The notes under the pieces are model-generated. The model worked only from the letters and a program-made list of their open reading frames with translations. It was not told where the DNA came from and made no database searches. This document shows positions 36,063 through 47,474 of a stretch of DNA of 64,000 nucleotides, piece after piece. Every line of letters starts with the position of its first letter. Within the stretch, counting starts at the first letter, position 1. A program made the translations under genes and the position numbers. Source of the stretch: Siphonodentalium dalli (lineage: Eukaryota; Mollusca; Scaphopoda; Gadilida; Siphonodentaliidae); contig CP136065.1 of assembly GCA_032622095.1 (NCBI GenBank), positions 96,357,343 through 96,421,342 on the forward strand, read 5' to 3'.

Positions 36063-36173
36063 CGTAAAACCAATTCCCACGGTTGCAGAAAAGGATCCCT
36101 GTTGAAATTTTCCTTGATCGAATTGCACTAACAACGACGTTTTTCCGACTCCACTGTCGCCGACGAGAATGGT
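36063..36173 (-). CDS. Rab26/Rab37-type GTPase, P-loop exon (partial gene)
   Basis: A 111-bp exon of 37 codons, bounded by TTTTTCAG upstream and GTGAGT downstream (minus strand), phase 0 at both ends. It encodes TILVGDSGVGKTSLLVQF, which holds the P-loop GDSGVGKT(S) that binds nucleotide phosphates and Mg2+, followed by GSFSATVGIGFT. The last contains the switch I threonine and the segment before the first switch strand. The combination of an LVGDSGVGKT P-loop, a G-S/T-F-x-(A/S)TVGI switch and a GFT/DFR boundary is typical of Rab26/Rab37, regulators of secretory and synaptic vesicle or granule traffic. In those genes an exon commonly ends here before NKVV. The WDTAGQE, NKxD and SAK exons were not found to the left in this window, so the gene probably continues past position 1. 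Rab identity is secure; Rab26 versus Rab37 is not resolved. Confidence 0.9.
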
Positions 36174-36699
36174 CTGAAAAATAAAACCAAATCTACTTTA
36201 ATTCTGATCTATTTCCTCCGTTTCGCATTCCAATTAACAAATCCCATCTTATAACAGTGTGTAGCAGTTTCGATTTGCCCTCTTTAATATAATAATATCA
36301 TCATAATGTAACATATAATATCCACGAATATAAGGTGCACAAAATGTTGTAACAAGAGTGAAAAGATTGTCGATAACGACAAATATCACTGGCTAGTCCA
36401 TACTCCATCTAATATCTAACTATCTGTTATCTAATCGAAAATAGATTTATGTCCCATGTTAGTTATAACCACTTCCGGTTTCAATTTCAAACTAACTCCT
36501 TGTTTCGTTTCGTATGGGAAGCATACGTGGCATGGTTGTTTTTTTCTTTAGCTCAAGACACGGTGTGCCATTTGATAGGAGAGTCAGTGGTTAGATCTTC
36601 GCCTTACAACAACATCTTGAACAGCCTATGTCCTGATATCTGGACTGCACTGCACTGGAGAAGTTAGCCAGGGTTACCCACAGTGGTGCATGGATGTTG

Positions 36700-38600
36700 C
36701 TCGATGGTCTCCGTTGTGTCATGAACATCCCATAAATGGGGGTCTCTGCCGAGGAGCATCGTATAGTGACGGGAATTTTTGATTCAAAGAAGAAAGCCCC
36801 GTCGCAGAAAATAAAACATGTTACATGCAGCTTTCTCATACTGAAATCTTTCCGTGGATCAAGTATTAGGCTACCGTTTATCCTGGTTTTAATTACAGCG
36901 CTTCTTATAATTTCAGGTTCAGTCCATGTCAATCCGAGCCCTGTACTAGACCAGACATTAATAACTGAAAAACCATCCCGACACTTTGACCATTTTCCAA
37001 CAAAATATAAGAAGCATTCGGAATAAAATCCACAAAATAAATCACATAATATCTGATTATGATATATTATGCTTTACAGAAACTCATCTTGACCCCTCAT
37101 ACCCATCTGAAAATATTCTTATTGAAGGATTCACCTCTCCTGTCCGAGCCGATCGGGATTGTCATGGTGGTGGTATTTGTGTATACTTCGACGAAAACTT
37201 ATTATACAAGCGCATAGAAAGTCTCGAATTTGACACGTCTGTAATGTGGGCAGACAACTGGTTAGTTTCGTTCAATCCCAAGAAAACCAAGGCAATATCC
37301 TTCTCATTCGTGCCTCAAGATAATTCCCCAGATTTAATATTCGAGGACGAAACTATTTCCTTTAACGAATCGCATAAGCACCTTGGCCTTGAATTTCAAT
37401 CAAATTTAAAATGGAACAAACAAATAGAATACACAGCAAACAAAGCTGCTTCTAGACTATCACAATTGAGGAAATTTTAAAACGATCTCGATAGAAAGAC
37501 ACTCGAATTTTTTTACAATGCGTATATCCTTCCTATTTTGGATTATGCTGACGTCGTATGGGATTCAGCACCCGATTACTTATTGGGAAAACTCGACCGA
37601 ATACATAAAGACGCCGCTAGAATCGTAACCGGCCTAAATCGTTCAGTATCACTTAACAAGTTATGGCTTGGGGTAGGTTGGCGGACACTACACATGCGTA
37701 GGCAACATCACCATTTGCAAGCAATTTACAGAATTATCAACGAAGACGCCCCTTTGTATCTGACATATCTTCTACCGGCACGCTCCAGAGAACGATCGGA
37801 TTATAACCTTAGATTTCCAAATAAATTTTATTCCTATTTCGCTAATACTGAGCATTTTAAACAGTCATTTCTCCCCTCTGTTGTTCTGGAATGGAACAAA
37901 TTACCTGTGTATATAATCAATGCAACCTCCATTTCCGATTTCAAAGCCAATTTAGGGATTATAGACCCAATAATAAAACCACCATCTTGTTTTTATACAG
38001 GAAAAAGGAAAATTAATACAATACACTGTACAATTCGGAATCAGTGTAGTGATTTCCGTTCGGATATGTTTGATAATCACATATCAGATTCGCCTATATG
38101 CCCCTGTAACTTAGACATTGAAGACGCCAATCACTATTTTCATGTTTGCCCTTTATTTGTGGATCAGAGAATTGACTTTTACCGAAATTTAAGTATTAAT
38201 GGCTTTCAATCATTAGAAGCAAATCATTTCTTATATGGGGTAAAAGGTATATCAAATCAAAAGAACACTACTCTTTTCCGCATTACTCAATCTTTTATAG
38301 CTAAAACAGAGCGTTTTGAACAAACCCATGTATGATAACATGGTAAATTTCGCCATTCATCTTTCAACTCACTGAGTTCTAGGGTTTTCTTCATATCCGA
38401 GATTGGAATACAGATGGAAACCCGACATCCGCAGCACACACACTCTGCACTCTTCTTTATAAACAGTTTGCTATATCTGCTATGTATTTTTATGTATGTT
38501 CCATGATTGTATTAGGAGAGGGGCAAGTTTGTAAGTTTTGTAACTTGTGCCCTGATCCCTATGTATATGTTTTCTAAATACATTAAAATATGTTTAAAGT
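36700..38600 (+). pseudogene. Internally deleted non-LTR retrotransposon (CR1/Jockey-like)
   Basis: The 5' frame (36736-37026) ends its hydrophobic segment with SVHVNPSP. The next frame (36986-37480) opens with the endonuclease start QNIRSIRNKI, DILCFTETHLDPS and GGGICVYFDENL. It then passes directly into WADNWLVSFNPKKTKAISFS and HKHLGLEFQSNLKW, which is the reverse-transcriptase thumb. Most of the endonuclease and the whole catalytic RT core, including YADD, are missing. After a single in-frame TAA at 37478-37480 the same frame resumes at 37481 and runs to 38335, with a CPCNLDIEDANHYFHVC zinc-knuckle-like motif near the end. The 3' tail has a GGGGCAAGTT/AACTTGTGCCC hairpin and an A-rich end near 38580. 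It lies antisense within the Rab intron and cannot encode a functional element. Confidence 0.85.
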
Positions 38601-39413
38601 AAAGTAAAAAGTATCCGTTGTGTGTGTCCATCTTGAAATTCCCATCTCTACCCCTTCAAACAACCTCCCAAGCTCCCTTTGTGTTGGAATTTGCCCAGTT
38701 CTGATTAAAACCAGACTACAACAGCTCCGCACAACAGCGTCTGGCGATAATAGCTCTGTGTCACTTTACCGTCGCTATAAATAACTTCTACATGCAATAC
38801 ATGTGGTATGACATCACAACACACACATAGCTTTACGACTGACATACATCTCCTTTGTACCCGATGCTTCAAACTGGTGTTAACTGTTGACATTCTCGGA
38901 AATACGTACCTCTATTCTCCTTGCTAGGTACTATTGGTCAATTATGGACTCCTCAAGTACGCTTTTAGTGTTTAATTAGTTGTCGTAAACTCTAAATTTG
39001 TGTGAAATTATCAAATTTGTTGCGCTATTTTAGCTATGTGGCGAATCCGCCGCTGCGTAGGAATTCCGACAGTCGCCCGAATGGCTGCACCGATTTGCTG
39101 GCAGTTTTTGTGACTTGCTGACGCCGACGTAATGCTTACTGGTGGTAATGGACTACCTACCAATTTTCTCCAGACTATGTAACGCAAAGCTGCTCGAGTC
39201 TGGTTTTAATTGGAACTAGAATTTTCCAAATAGGAAATACCTCAAATAAAATGCCAATTATCACTCTGATCTTATGCTCGCAAGCGCGGAATATATGCAA
39301 CGTATAATTCAACTAATTGACTAACAAATTGCATTCGCTGATGGGTTTAATAACGATTCAGTGAAATCGCCGCCTGGCTTAATTTGTGATAAGGAATGGA
39401 ATATCAATTGATC
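38601..39413. other. No gene recognised
   Basis: Unique-looking sequence between the LINE tail and the minisatellite. A 62-codon minus frame has no motif. Confidence 0.35.
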
Positions 39414-40455
39414 GCCAGAGGAGATGTAATACTGCGATAACCAGGGAAGATGTAATACTGCGATAACCAGAGAAAATGTAATACTGCGATAACCAGAGGA
39501 GATGTAACAATGCGATAACCAGAGAAGATGTAATACTGCGATAACCAGAGAAGATGTAATACTGCGATAACCAGAGGAGATGTAACAATGCGATAACCAG
39601 GGAAGATGTAATACTGCGATAACCAGAGAAGATGTAATACTGCGATAACCAGAGGAGATGTAATACTGCGATAACCAGAGGAGATGTAACAATGCGATAA
39701 CCAGAGGAGATGTAACAATGCGATAACCAGAGAAGATGTAACAATGCGATAACCAGAGGAGATGTAATACTGCGATGACAAGAAGAGATGTAATACTGCG
39801 ATGACCAGAGGAGATGTAACAATGCGATAACCAGAGGAGATGTAATACTGCGATAACCAGAGGAGATGTAATACTGCGATGACAAGAGGAGATGTAATAC
39901 TGCGATGACAAGAGGAGATGTAACAATGCGATAACCAGAGGAGATGTAATACTGCGATAACCAGAGGAGATGTAACAATGCGATGACAAGAGGAGATGTA
40001 ATACTGCGATGACAAGAGGAGATGTAATACTGCGATGACCAGAGGAGATGTAACAATGCGATAACCAGAGTAGATGTAATACTGCGATAACCAGAGGAGA
40101 TGTAATACTGCGATGACAAGAGGAGATGTAATACTGCGATGACCAGAGGAGATGTAACAATGCGATAACCAGAGGAGATGTAATACTGCGATAACCAGAG
40201 GAGATGTAACAATGCGATAACCAGAGGAGATGTAATACTGAGATGTAACACTGCGATGACAAGAGGAGATGTAATACTGCGATGACCAGTGATGTAACAA
40301 TGCGATAACCAGAGGAGATGTAACAATGCGATAACCAGAGGAGATGTAACAATGCGATAACCAGAGGAGATGTAACAATGCGATAACCAGAGGAGATGTA
40401 ACAATGCGATAACCAGAGGAGATGTAACAATGCGATAACCAGAGGAGATGTAATA
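39414..40455. repeat. 26-bp minisatellite, about 40 units
   Basis: The unit is AGATGTAATACTG plus CGATAACCAGAGG, with common variants AACAATG for AATACTG and GATGACAAG or GATGACCAG for GATAACCAG. Variants are interspersed, as expected from unequal exchange. All three minus-strand frames stay open for 369-446 codons because 26 is not a multiple of 3 and the unit has no stop in any phase on that strand. The three frames give the same repetitive peptide, so they are not taken as genes. Confidence 0.95.
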
Positions 40456-40700
40456 CTGAGATGTAATACTGAGACGTAATACTGAGACGTAATGCTGAGA
40501 TGTAATACTGAGATGTAATGCTGAGACGTAATGCTGAGACGTAATGCTGAGATGTAATACTGAGATGTAATGCTGAGACGTAATGCTGAGATGTAATACT
40601 GAGACGTAATGCTGAGATGTAATACTGAGATGTAATACTGAGACGTAATGCTGAGACGTAATGCTGAGATGTAATACTGAGATGTAATACTGCGATGACC
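40456..40700. repeat. 13-bp minisatellite, about 18 units
   Basis: AGATGTAATACTG repeats with C for T (AGACGT) and ATGCTG for ATACTG variants. It is one half of the adjacent 26-bp unit, so the two arrays share an origin. Confidence 0.9.
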
Positions 40701-41077
40701 GAAAGCGAGTTGGTCGCAAACATAATCAACATTTTCGATTAATAGCCACGTTCTGTTAAATGCAATTTTTGCGGGTGGCTTTATAGACTATACAACAAAT
40801 CTTGTGACAAGGCGTGTAAATCACACATACCATGACTATGAACAACACGAACAGAGCCATGCGTGTACTTTAACATGTTCTGTATTAAATAAATTCTCCC
40901 ATTCAGTTATAGAATTATACATTGGACTGGTCTAGTATTCATTTAGAGAGGTGTTCAGAACATATCAGCAGACGGCATACCGACGAATAGATAATATAAG
41001 TGGAGAAGGATTCTTTTCAATTGGAGGGAAATGTTCAGATGATAAGTTCAACAACAGTTTCATACATGAGTATTTTA
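40701..41077. other. No gene recognised
   Basis: AT-rich spacer; nothing identified. Confidence 0.35.
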
Positions 41078-41477
41078 TTAACCCTTTACCCAACAGAACG
41101 GCCCTGTGCCAATGCATTCTCTTATATATGCGAGTCGACCATAGGTCGCCTCGCATATATAAGAGAATGCATTGGCTTAACACATTAAAAATTATAAAAT
41201 TGTTAAAGAATGTAAGAAAAAATGGTAAAAAGTGTTAAAAAAAGATTTTTTTTAGGCCAATGCATTCTCTTATATATGCGAGGCGACCTATGGTCGAATC
41301 GCATATATAAGAGAATGCATTGGCACAGGGCATAACTGTAACCATCACAATGTGGTCAATGAGCCGGTTCCAATGATATCCATATTTGTATGGTTTTATC
41401 GAGACAGACCCAAGATAATTTAGGCTGTTGCAGCTTTATTTGGCCGTTTTTGGCCGGTTTGTTGGGTAAAGGGTTAA
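41078..41477. mobile_element. piggyBac-type MITE carrying two hairpin modules
   Basis: TTAA plus CCCTTTACCCAACAGAA on the left, TTTGTTGGGTAAAGGG plus TTAA on the right. TTAA duplication and a CCCT start are standard for piggyBac. Inside are two 67-bp hairpins (about 41108-41174 and 41256-41322), which match those of the GTGACCC-ended MITEs at 2681, 31756 and 34139 almost base for base, including the flanking CCCTGTG. The sequence between the hairpins and the termini differ. Non-coding. Confidence 0.85.
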
Positions 41478-42225
41478 TGAAAAGGATCATAAATTTATAT
41501 TCAATATCATGCAATACAAATTTACCTTGCCTACAGCGATCCTTTAATACTAAAAGGCTCTTATTATGATACAATACAAAACCATAAACAAAAATTCTAC
41601 ACCCTTGGTTCAATTGATTTCTTCCCCTATTCAAAAATATTGAGATGTTCGCGAATGTTCAAAAATATATAGAATTAACTGGCAGATACAAGCCACATTA
41701 TGTACAGACCTGAGGTGTATGCTCTTGGCTATATGCGGTAAATAACTAAAATTGATATGAACAACTAAAATCAAATTATGTGTAATATCCCAAAGTACCC
41801 TGCCAAAACCTGCTTTTATTGGAGGGGTGGGGCTATCAGGCACACTATCATTAATAATAACTATAATTATTTGATTGAGCTATTTACATTCATATACATC
41901 GAATTTTTCATTCTAATTTTGTCTGTATGAAACGGTTATCATCCAATATTACAAAGGTGATGGCTTAAGATTATAAGCACTACATGTATGAGCTTACTGC
42001 CAAAACATGTTATAACCAACATTCCATCATCATACCGTGCACTGTGTACAATATTTTGGTTAAATATATTTTTTTTAAACTAGATTGTCTTGTGGGTTGA
42101 TTGTGATCCATTGGCATTTATAGTCGTTTCAGTCGATATGGTCCAAATCACGACGTGGTCGGTTTTATTGATGGGGAAAAGACAACATAGAGAGTTAAAT
42201 GTACTCAATTCGATTAAACACCCCT
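41478..42225. other. No gene recognised
   Basis: AT-rich; no exon, RNA or terminal repeats seen. Confidence 0.35.
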
Positions 42226-42611
42226 AAACTACTATTTCTTTGGCTTCGGGGGTAAAAACTATTTGATTGGAGACGAGGAACCTACCCATCAAAGCTCAGA
42301 GTGATCAGATATCGATTTTTGAAGTGTATTATTTCAATTGTTGTGGCCCCCGAAACATGCCGTCATGGTCTCGGTCAAAATTGCGGATGAAGATGGATAA
42401 CTATAAAAGCAAGTGGTAATACCGCCAAATTTCGTTGAACAAAATGTTGATAAATAACATGTTTTGGGAAATTTGATATCATAGTTGACAGTGTTTAGCA
42501 TTATTTTGTTGCAATTAATCGATTCTGATAACTAAAGCGTATTTTGAAGAAATGTTGTTGTTGTTGTATCTTGATGGTATGGGGACCCTCCGATCGGATT
42601 GAGTACCTTTA
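42226..42611 (+). repeat. Dispersed repeat family 7, copy 1
   Basis: 'GAGGAACCTACCCATCAAA', 'TAATCGATTCTGATAAC', GAAATGTTGTTGTTGTTG and 'CGGATTGAGTAC' align in order with 62922-63295. Diverged but collinear over about 370 bp. Confidence 0.75.
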
Positions 42612-43180
42612 ATTTCAATAGGAAACCACTAAACTTCATGTAGAAACCACCGATTCCTTCGTAAGTAACTGAAAGCCAGTTTGCAAATACCATGAAGTTT
42701 GAGTTAATTTCGAAGCAGCGTTTCACATGAGGAAATGTTAACAAGTAAAGCTCTTAATTGGCCGATGCTGGAGACTTCATTTATACCAAATGCACACAAA
42801 GGGAAATTCTTTGTTCTTCTAAACATCTATAAACCATTAGAAAAAGGAAAGTTCACATCAGTATCATACAGAGTATCATATAGCCATTATAGCCATTTAT
42901 TTTTCTTCTGCCACGCGTTTTGCTAACGTCGTGAATACTATGAAGCCTTCTTGACACATGAAACTATGGACGTCATTGAAATAAATGAACGAATCATGTA
43001 GTGACATGTCATATTTCATACTGCCGCTAGGTTTTATACGATGGATAAATAATATATGTAACTAATATTGTCACCTTAACAGCTTACGTCCGCTCGGGGA
43101 ATTTGGCATCCATCACCCAATAGATGCACAACTCCCCCTCACGGACATAGATCGTTTAATGGCATACGGTTCGGTTACGG
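42612..43180. other. No gene recognised
   Basis: AT-rich; nothing identified. Confidence 0.35.
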
Positions 43181-43866
43181 ACTATATTTCCATTTATGCC
43201 AACTGAATGCCAGTACGCAACTGGCGCGTATCTGTATTCATTAAAAGTCCCCCTCCCCCTGCTGCGTTCAGATTAAGATATACATGACAATGGATTCAGT
43301 TCAGTCCAGTTTATATGGAGTCCTCTTTAGAAACCATGGAGAGGGTGTCGACGGTAGCCGAGAATCAGACTATTTCGGGCGGTACACGGGATTCATACAT
43401 CCTTTTAACTGGCACTCGTGACTTATGCCAATTTTAACCGGTATTCAGGATTCAACATTAAGGCATATTTTATAGAAAACAGATTACCCAGAGGTTGAAA
43501 TGTTGATGTGACAAATTTTAACTGGCAATGTTCAGGCAAAATCGGTGTCAGGTGGATTTAATATATGCGGTTGTGGCAAAGTTCAAGCTATCCTTTGCTA
43601 CCAAAACGAGTTCTCTACGAGGTACATGTAGAGATTTGTGGAAAATTTAGCCGTCCCACCCCATTCCAAATCCTGTTCAGCGATTGTTCCATGTTCCGTT
43701 CCGTTCAGCCGTCTGTCACTATCCCATTTATGCCAACTGAATGCCACTACGAAAGATGCGCACGTCTGTATTCATTAAAAGTCACTCTCCTCCTGTTGTG
43801 TTTCTGATTAAGATAGCCAGGCTAATGGATTCGGTCCAGTCCAATATGGAGTCCTGCTTCGTAACC
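43181..43866 (+). repeat. Pair of about 155-bp direct repeats
   Basis: Copies at 43181-43339 and 43712-43866 share TTTATGCCAACTGAATGCCA, CTGTATTCATTAAAAGTC, CTGATTAAGATA-like and 'ATATGGAGTCCT'. The spacer of about 370 bp contains relatives of the MITE at 15554 (GGTATTCAGGATTCA). It could be a duplication or the two ends of an unrecognised element; no reverse-transcriptase or primer site was seen. Confidence 0.7.
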
Positions 43867-44499
43867 AATTAAGGTCCCTGACGCAGTGTTGTGGTGCGAT
43901 TTAATGCGTGCGCACACGATGTATATCACGAACAAATAGCTATCATGTGGTGGTAACACGAGATTAACAGAGAATGAATCAATCCCGCAGTGAATGAATG
44001 AATTCAAATTCACAACATAAACGAATTAAGTTCTGTTCGGAATACCATATATCTCGTCCCAAACTAATAAGAAACTGTTTGATATAATTCAGCAATATAT
44101 TGTAGCAACTAAGCGTTCCGATAACTGAATTAAAAACAAAAATATATTCACAAGAATGTTCTGCAAATTTCTTTAGTATATATGAACTACTCAGTTTAGT
44201 AAACTACTCACTCCCCATGTACTTATATATGGACCTTCTCTCTCAGTCAACCGCCAGTTCTCTATTATTGATATATATATAATGTCTTCCAGTGTAGTTG
44301 ACCATCATTTGACTAACATGTATATGATGAAAAAACCTCTTTGCACAAAACCCTGCTCCGACAATAGTTAAAACGAACACATAATCACGCAAAATCCACC
44401 CAATGTTATAGCTAATCAACCATAACCCATATTGCAATAAGCTGTCGAAGACACTACACCAAGCACCATGCAATGACAAATCACGCATGTAAATATGTT
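43867..44499. other. No gene recognised
   Basis: AT-rich; possibly the untranslated tail of the LINE fragment that ends at 44640, but no domain is legible. Confidence 0.3.
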
Positions 44500-44640
44500 C
44501 AGCTGTCATCTTGTAAACATTTTGTACGCATAATTGTTTGTATTGGGAGAGGGGCTTCATAAGTTGAAAACATCTTGTGCCCCAATCCCTTTTGTATTAT
44601 TATATGCAAATAAAATCGTTTCAAGTCAAAGTCAAGTCCA
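44500..44640 (+). mobile_element. LINE 3' tail fragment
   Basis: GAGAGGGGCTTCATAAGTTG and CATCTTGTGCCCCAATCCC resemble the hairpin tail at 38510-38560. An AATAAAATCG A-rich end follows near 44610. Confidence 0.6.
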
Positions 44641-44938
44641 CACGAAGACTATGAATACATGTTAGGGATGTGGCACCGCAAGTGGATGATGACAGAATAA
44701 CATTCTTTAGTTCACGTTCAGACACTGGAAATTTACCCTGAGAATGTTTCAGGAAAATCGTTGCACTCAGCTATATTGTGTGCACATTCTGAGTGATCAA
44801 TTTTGTAATTACAGAGTGTGCTTCTTTGTAGATGTGAGGCTTGTTGTGCCTTAATGCGCTGTGCTCCTTAATTGGTGAGCTTATGGAGGCCAACAATCTT
44901 CATGCATTGAAAACTGGTTATATCACACAAAGTATATA

Positions 44939-45188
44939 TACAGTAATGCTCTAAGTAATCGACTTCTTAACCACAGCAGAATTATGGATAACTTTCCAGG
45001 ATTTAGTCGGAAATATGGCTTGTTGCCATTCATCGGAAAGATCTCCCCGAGAGCTTTCCGATGGATGGCAACAAGCCATATTTCCGCTTTCCGATGAATG
45101 GCAACAAGCCATATTTCCGACTAAATCCTGAAAAGTTACCCATAATTCTGCTGTGGTTAATAAGTCGATTACTTGGAGCATCACTGTA
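44939..45188. mobile_element. Foldback MITE, TA-flanked, family 4 copy 2
   Basis: TA plus CAGTAATGCTCTAAGTAATC on the left is mirrored at the right end by GATTACTTGGAGCATCACTG plus TA. It shares CCACAGCAGAAT and ATTTAGTCGGAAAT with the copy at 13869. This copy has extra internal palindromic blocks, AATATGGCTTGTTGCCATTC, present three times in alternating orientation. Non-coding. Confidence 0.75.
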
Positions 45189-45779
45189 CACGGTGTCGAT
45201 TTCGCCTCGGTTGGTTCCTTTGGTACACTATTGGAGTGTTTTTGTCTCCAAGATTTAGCATGCGCATATTCTGTTGTTCACAGCTTAAAAACGGGCGGCT
45301 ACAAGATTCAATGCGCATTCAATCAGATTGCATATTTGATGCGATTGCGCTTTATCAAAATCCCTCAGGGCGAGCGCAGGAAACATCTCAATTCGATTAG
45401 CACGCCTTGTCGAATCCTGTTTAATGAAAGATCAACTGCTTGTCGGTTAGCGTCAGAAATCGACTCACCCTGACATTATACTGGGCCCTAGGTGGTTCTG
45501 TCTTTATTGCGCATAACGCTTTAAGCCAACATAAGCCATCTAGCCATGATGAAGCTGAATCGATTCCCGAGATACGCCCGGCTCGCAGCCCCGCATGATA
45601 AACACGAATGTTTTCCATTTCAGCAAATGTTCAATTGGTTACCATGATTCGGTTGTTTCTGTGTTGAATGGATGACTTCGCAATTTCTTCGAAAACATTA
45701 TCTGCAATTAAATCTTACAGCGCCATTCTATTGACTGTGAAAGGATAGCAAACCTTAGGGAAACATACGTTTTCTGATG
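45189..45779. other. No gene recognised
   Basis: No exon with motif; a 106-codon plus frame (45153-45473) starts in the MITE and has no recognised domain. Confidence 0.3.
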
Positions 45780-45990
45780 TTTGATTTAGATTCTTTATTT
45801 TGAGATATTTTATATTCAAGTATACACAATTAATATACACGCACAGGGTAAACAGTAAGTATAACCCTGATGCTATCAATAGGGGATGGGAGACAAGTTA
45901 TAGCACTATAAGAGTACTGCTCCTCTCCTCTTTCAATACACAGTACGGGTTTTGATCGGACCAGTAAGCCAGCGGTTAATTGTTCGCTAT
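45780..45990 (-). mobile_element. LINE 3' tail fragment (minus)
   Basis: On the minus strand GAGAGGAGCAGTACTC, ACTTGTCTCCCATCCCC and a final AATAAAG A-rich end match the tail pattern at 38510 and 44525. Confidence 0.5.
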
Positions 45991-46089
45991 TTCCTTGTCC
46001 TGTAATTTACATCAAGATTTTGTCTCAATCGATGAATTGTATGCTCCGAAAGCGATAAATCAGTTAGATGGTACCCGAGTATCAAGTGG

Positions 46090-46200
46090 TTCCCAGTGGC
46101 TCACCCGGTGGGACGGTGCATAGTACACTAGGCCTAGTCCTGTCAAAGCAGATTCGAATCAATGTATGCCAGGATTTTTTATCCACACAGAGATAGGGTT
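46090..46200 (+). repeat. tRNA-derived SINE-like fragment
   Basis: TGGCTCACCCGGTGGG at about 46098 resembles a pol III A box, and AGATTCGAATCAA at about 46150 resembles a B box, spaced about 52 nt. The cloverleaf stems do not pair, so this is not a functional tRNA. Confidence 0.35.
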
Positions 46201-47470
46201 ATATACTTCGTGTATCTGGGCAATTTTATATGTTGCTTACTGGAAGTCAGCGCTTTCTGTGCGCAGTTATTTCCCAGTGATTTCTCCGCCTATAAAATTG
46301 ACAACATTTCCTATAGCGGCTAAAACAACGATAAACTAAAGTACAACAACATGTGTGTCAACCGATAATCTATCTATATAAACGCCAAGTGGCTGTGTGT
46401 GTTTGTTTGTAACTCTGTCACGCTTTTGGCGTGTTTAAAAATATATGAACCTCATGTCCGATTGCGCCCAAATGATGACGATGTCCTGTGCCTCATCTTA
46501 GAATACGACAAGAGAAATTTTAGGCCAATCGGTTCAAGACTACCTGCGATATAACGCATTTGCCAATGGTTATCAAGGCGATATTTCCCCTCATCTAATG
46601 AGTTTGTCCGAAGACGAATGTGGTTTCAGCGGTGGCCGTCATTAGAAAACACCAAAGCAAAATACCGGAAAAACTCCGCGAACCATTTTCCGGCTTTCTT
46701 TATATCGTTATCAGTGGTGACGATATATTCCTGCATGTCATGTTTGTCAAACCCCCAGTGTTGATATTAAAAGCAAGGCAATATGCCTATAGGAATCCAC
46801 AGGCTTGTCACAGTAGGGTGTCTGACGCTCATGGCAGCCGGTCGCGTGATTATATAGCAACACTTCTCAATTATCCGGCTATGGACCTACACAAATAAGG
46901 AGGCTCGCCCTCGGGTGATTTATCGATCTGGTTGCTGTATGGACCCATTATAAGAATGTCAAGCATTTAAAACAACTCCTCCAATCCCAGTATCGATCGC
47001 CTAATAGATTCCATTACATATTCGACGGGTCTGATGCTTATGCCATTACAATTCTTCAATATGATTCCCTGTACAATCCTTATTAACTAACCCACATCAT
47101 GGTCACATGTGTGCTGATCTAGTATTGCTGGGCCAATCAAGGTCGCATGTCTTGCAGAGTCATTTTACCGAGTACGTTAAGACCATAGCGCACGTTTTGC
47201 CGAACATTGCTGATATTTCAAAATGGATCTTCGCAAAGTTTGTTGATATTTAGTACAGGTGATTAGTGCACGTGGCACAAAATTGAAGAATCGTCAATCG
47301 GTTGGATTGTACGTGCTAATTTTTTATACTTTTATGACATGGACGATCTGCCAAATTTCACTATGATTGATATCATGCTGGTTCAGGTGTAAAGGTTACT
47401 GAGTGATATCATGTTGGTTAAGATGCATTGATCCAATATATTTCATCTTTACAAAAACGTTTCGATGATA
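46201..47470. other. No gene recognised
   Basis: TATATAAACGCCAAGTGGCT with GTGTGTTTGTTTG at 46375 resembles the 5' start of Helentron-like elements, but no matching tail was found. A 92-codon frame at 46620 has no motif. Confidence 0.3.
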
Positions 47471-47474
47471 TGAT

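Noticed and set aside
39321-40732. Three overlapping 369-446 codon antisense frames with a repetitive LHLLWLSHCYISSGYR pattern
   Set aside because: They are the three phases of the 26-bp minisatellite, which has no stop on this strand in any phase. All give the same peptide. No start context, domain or splice support.
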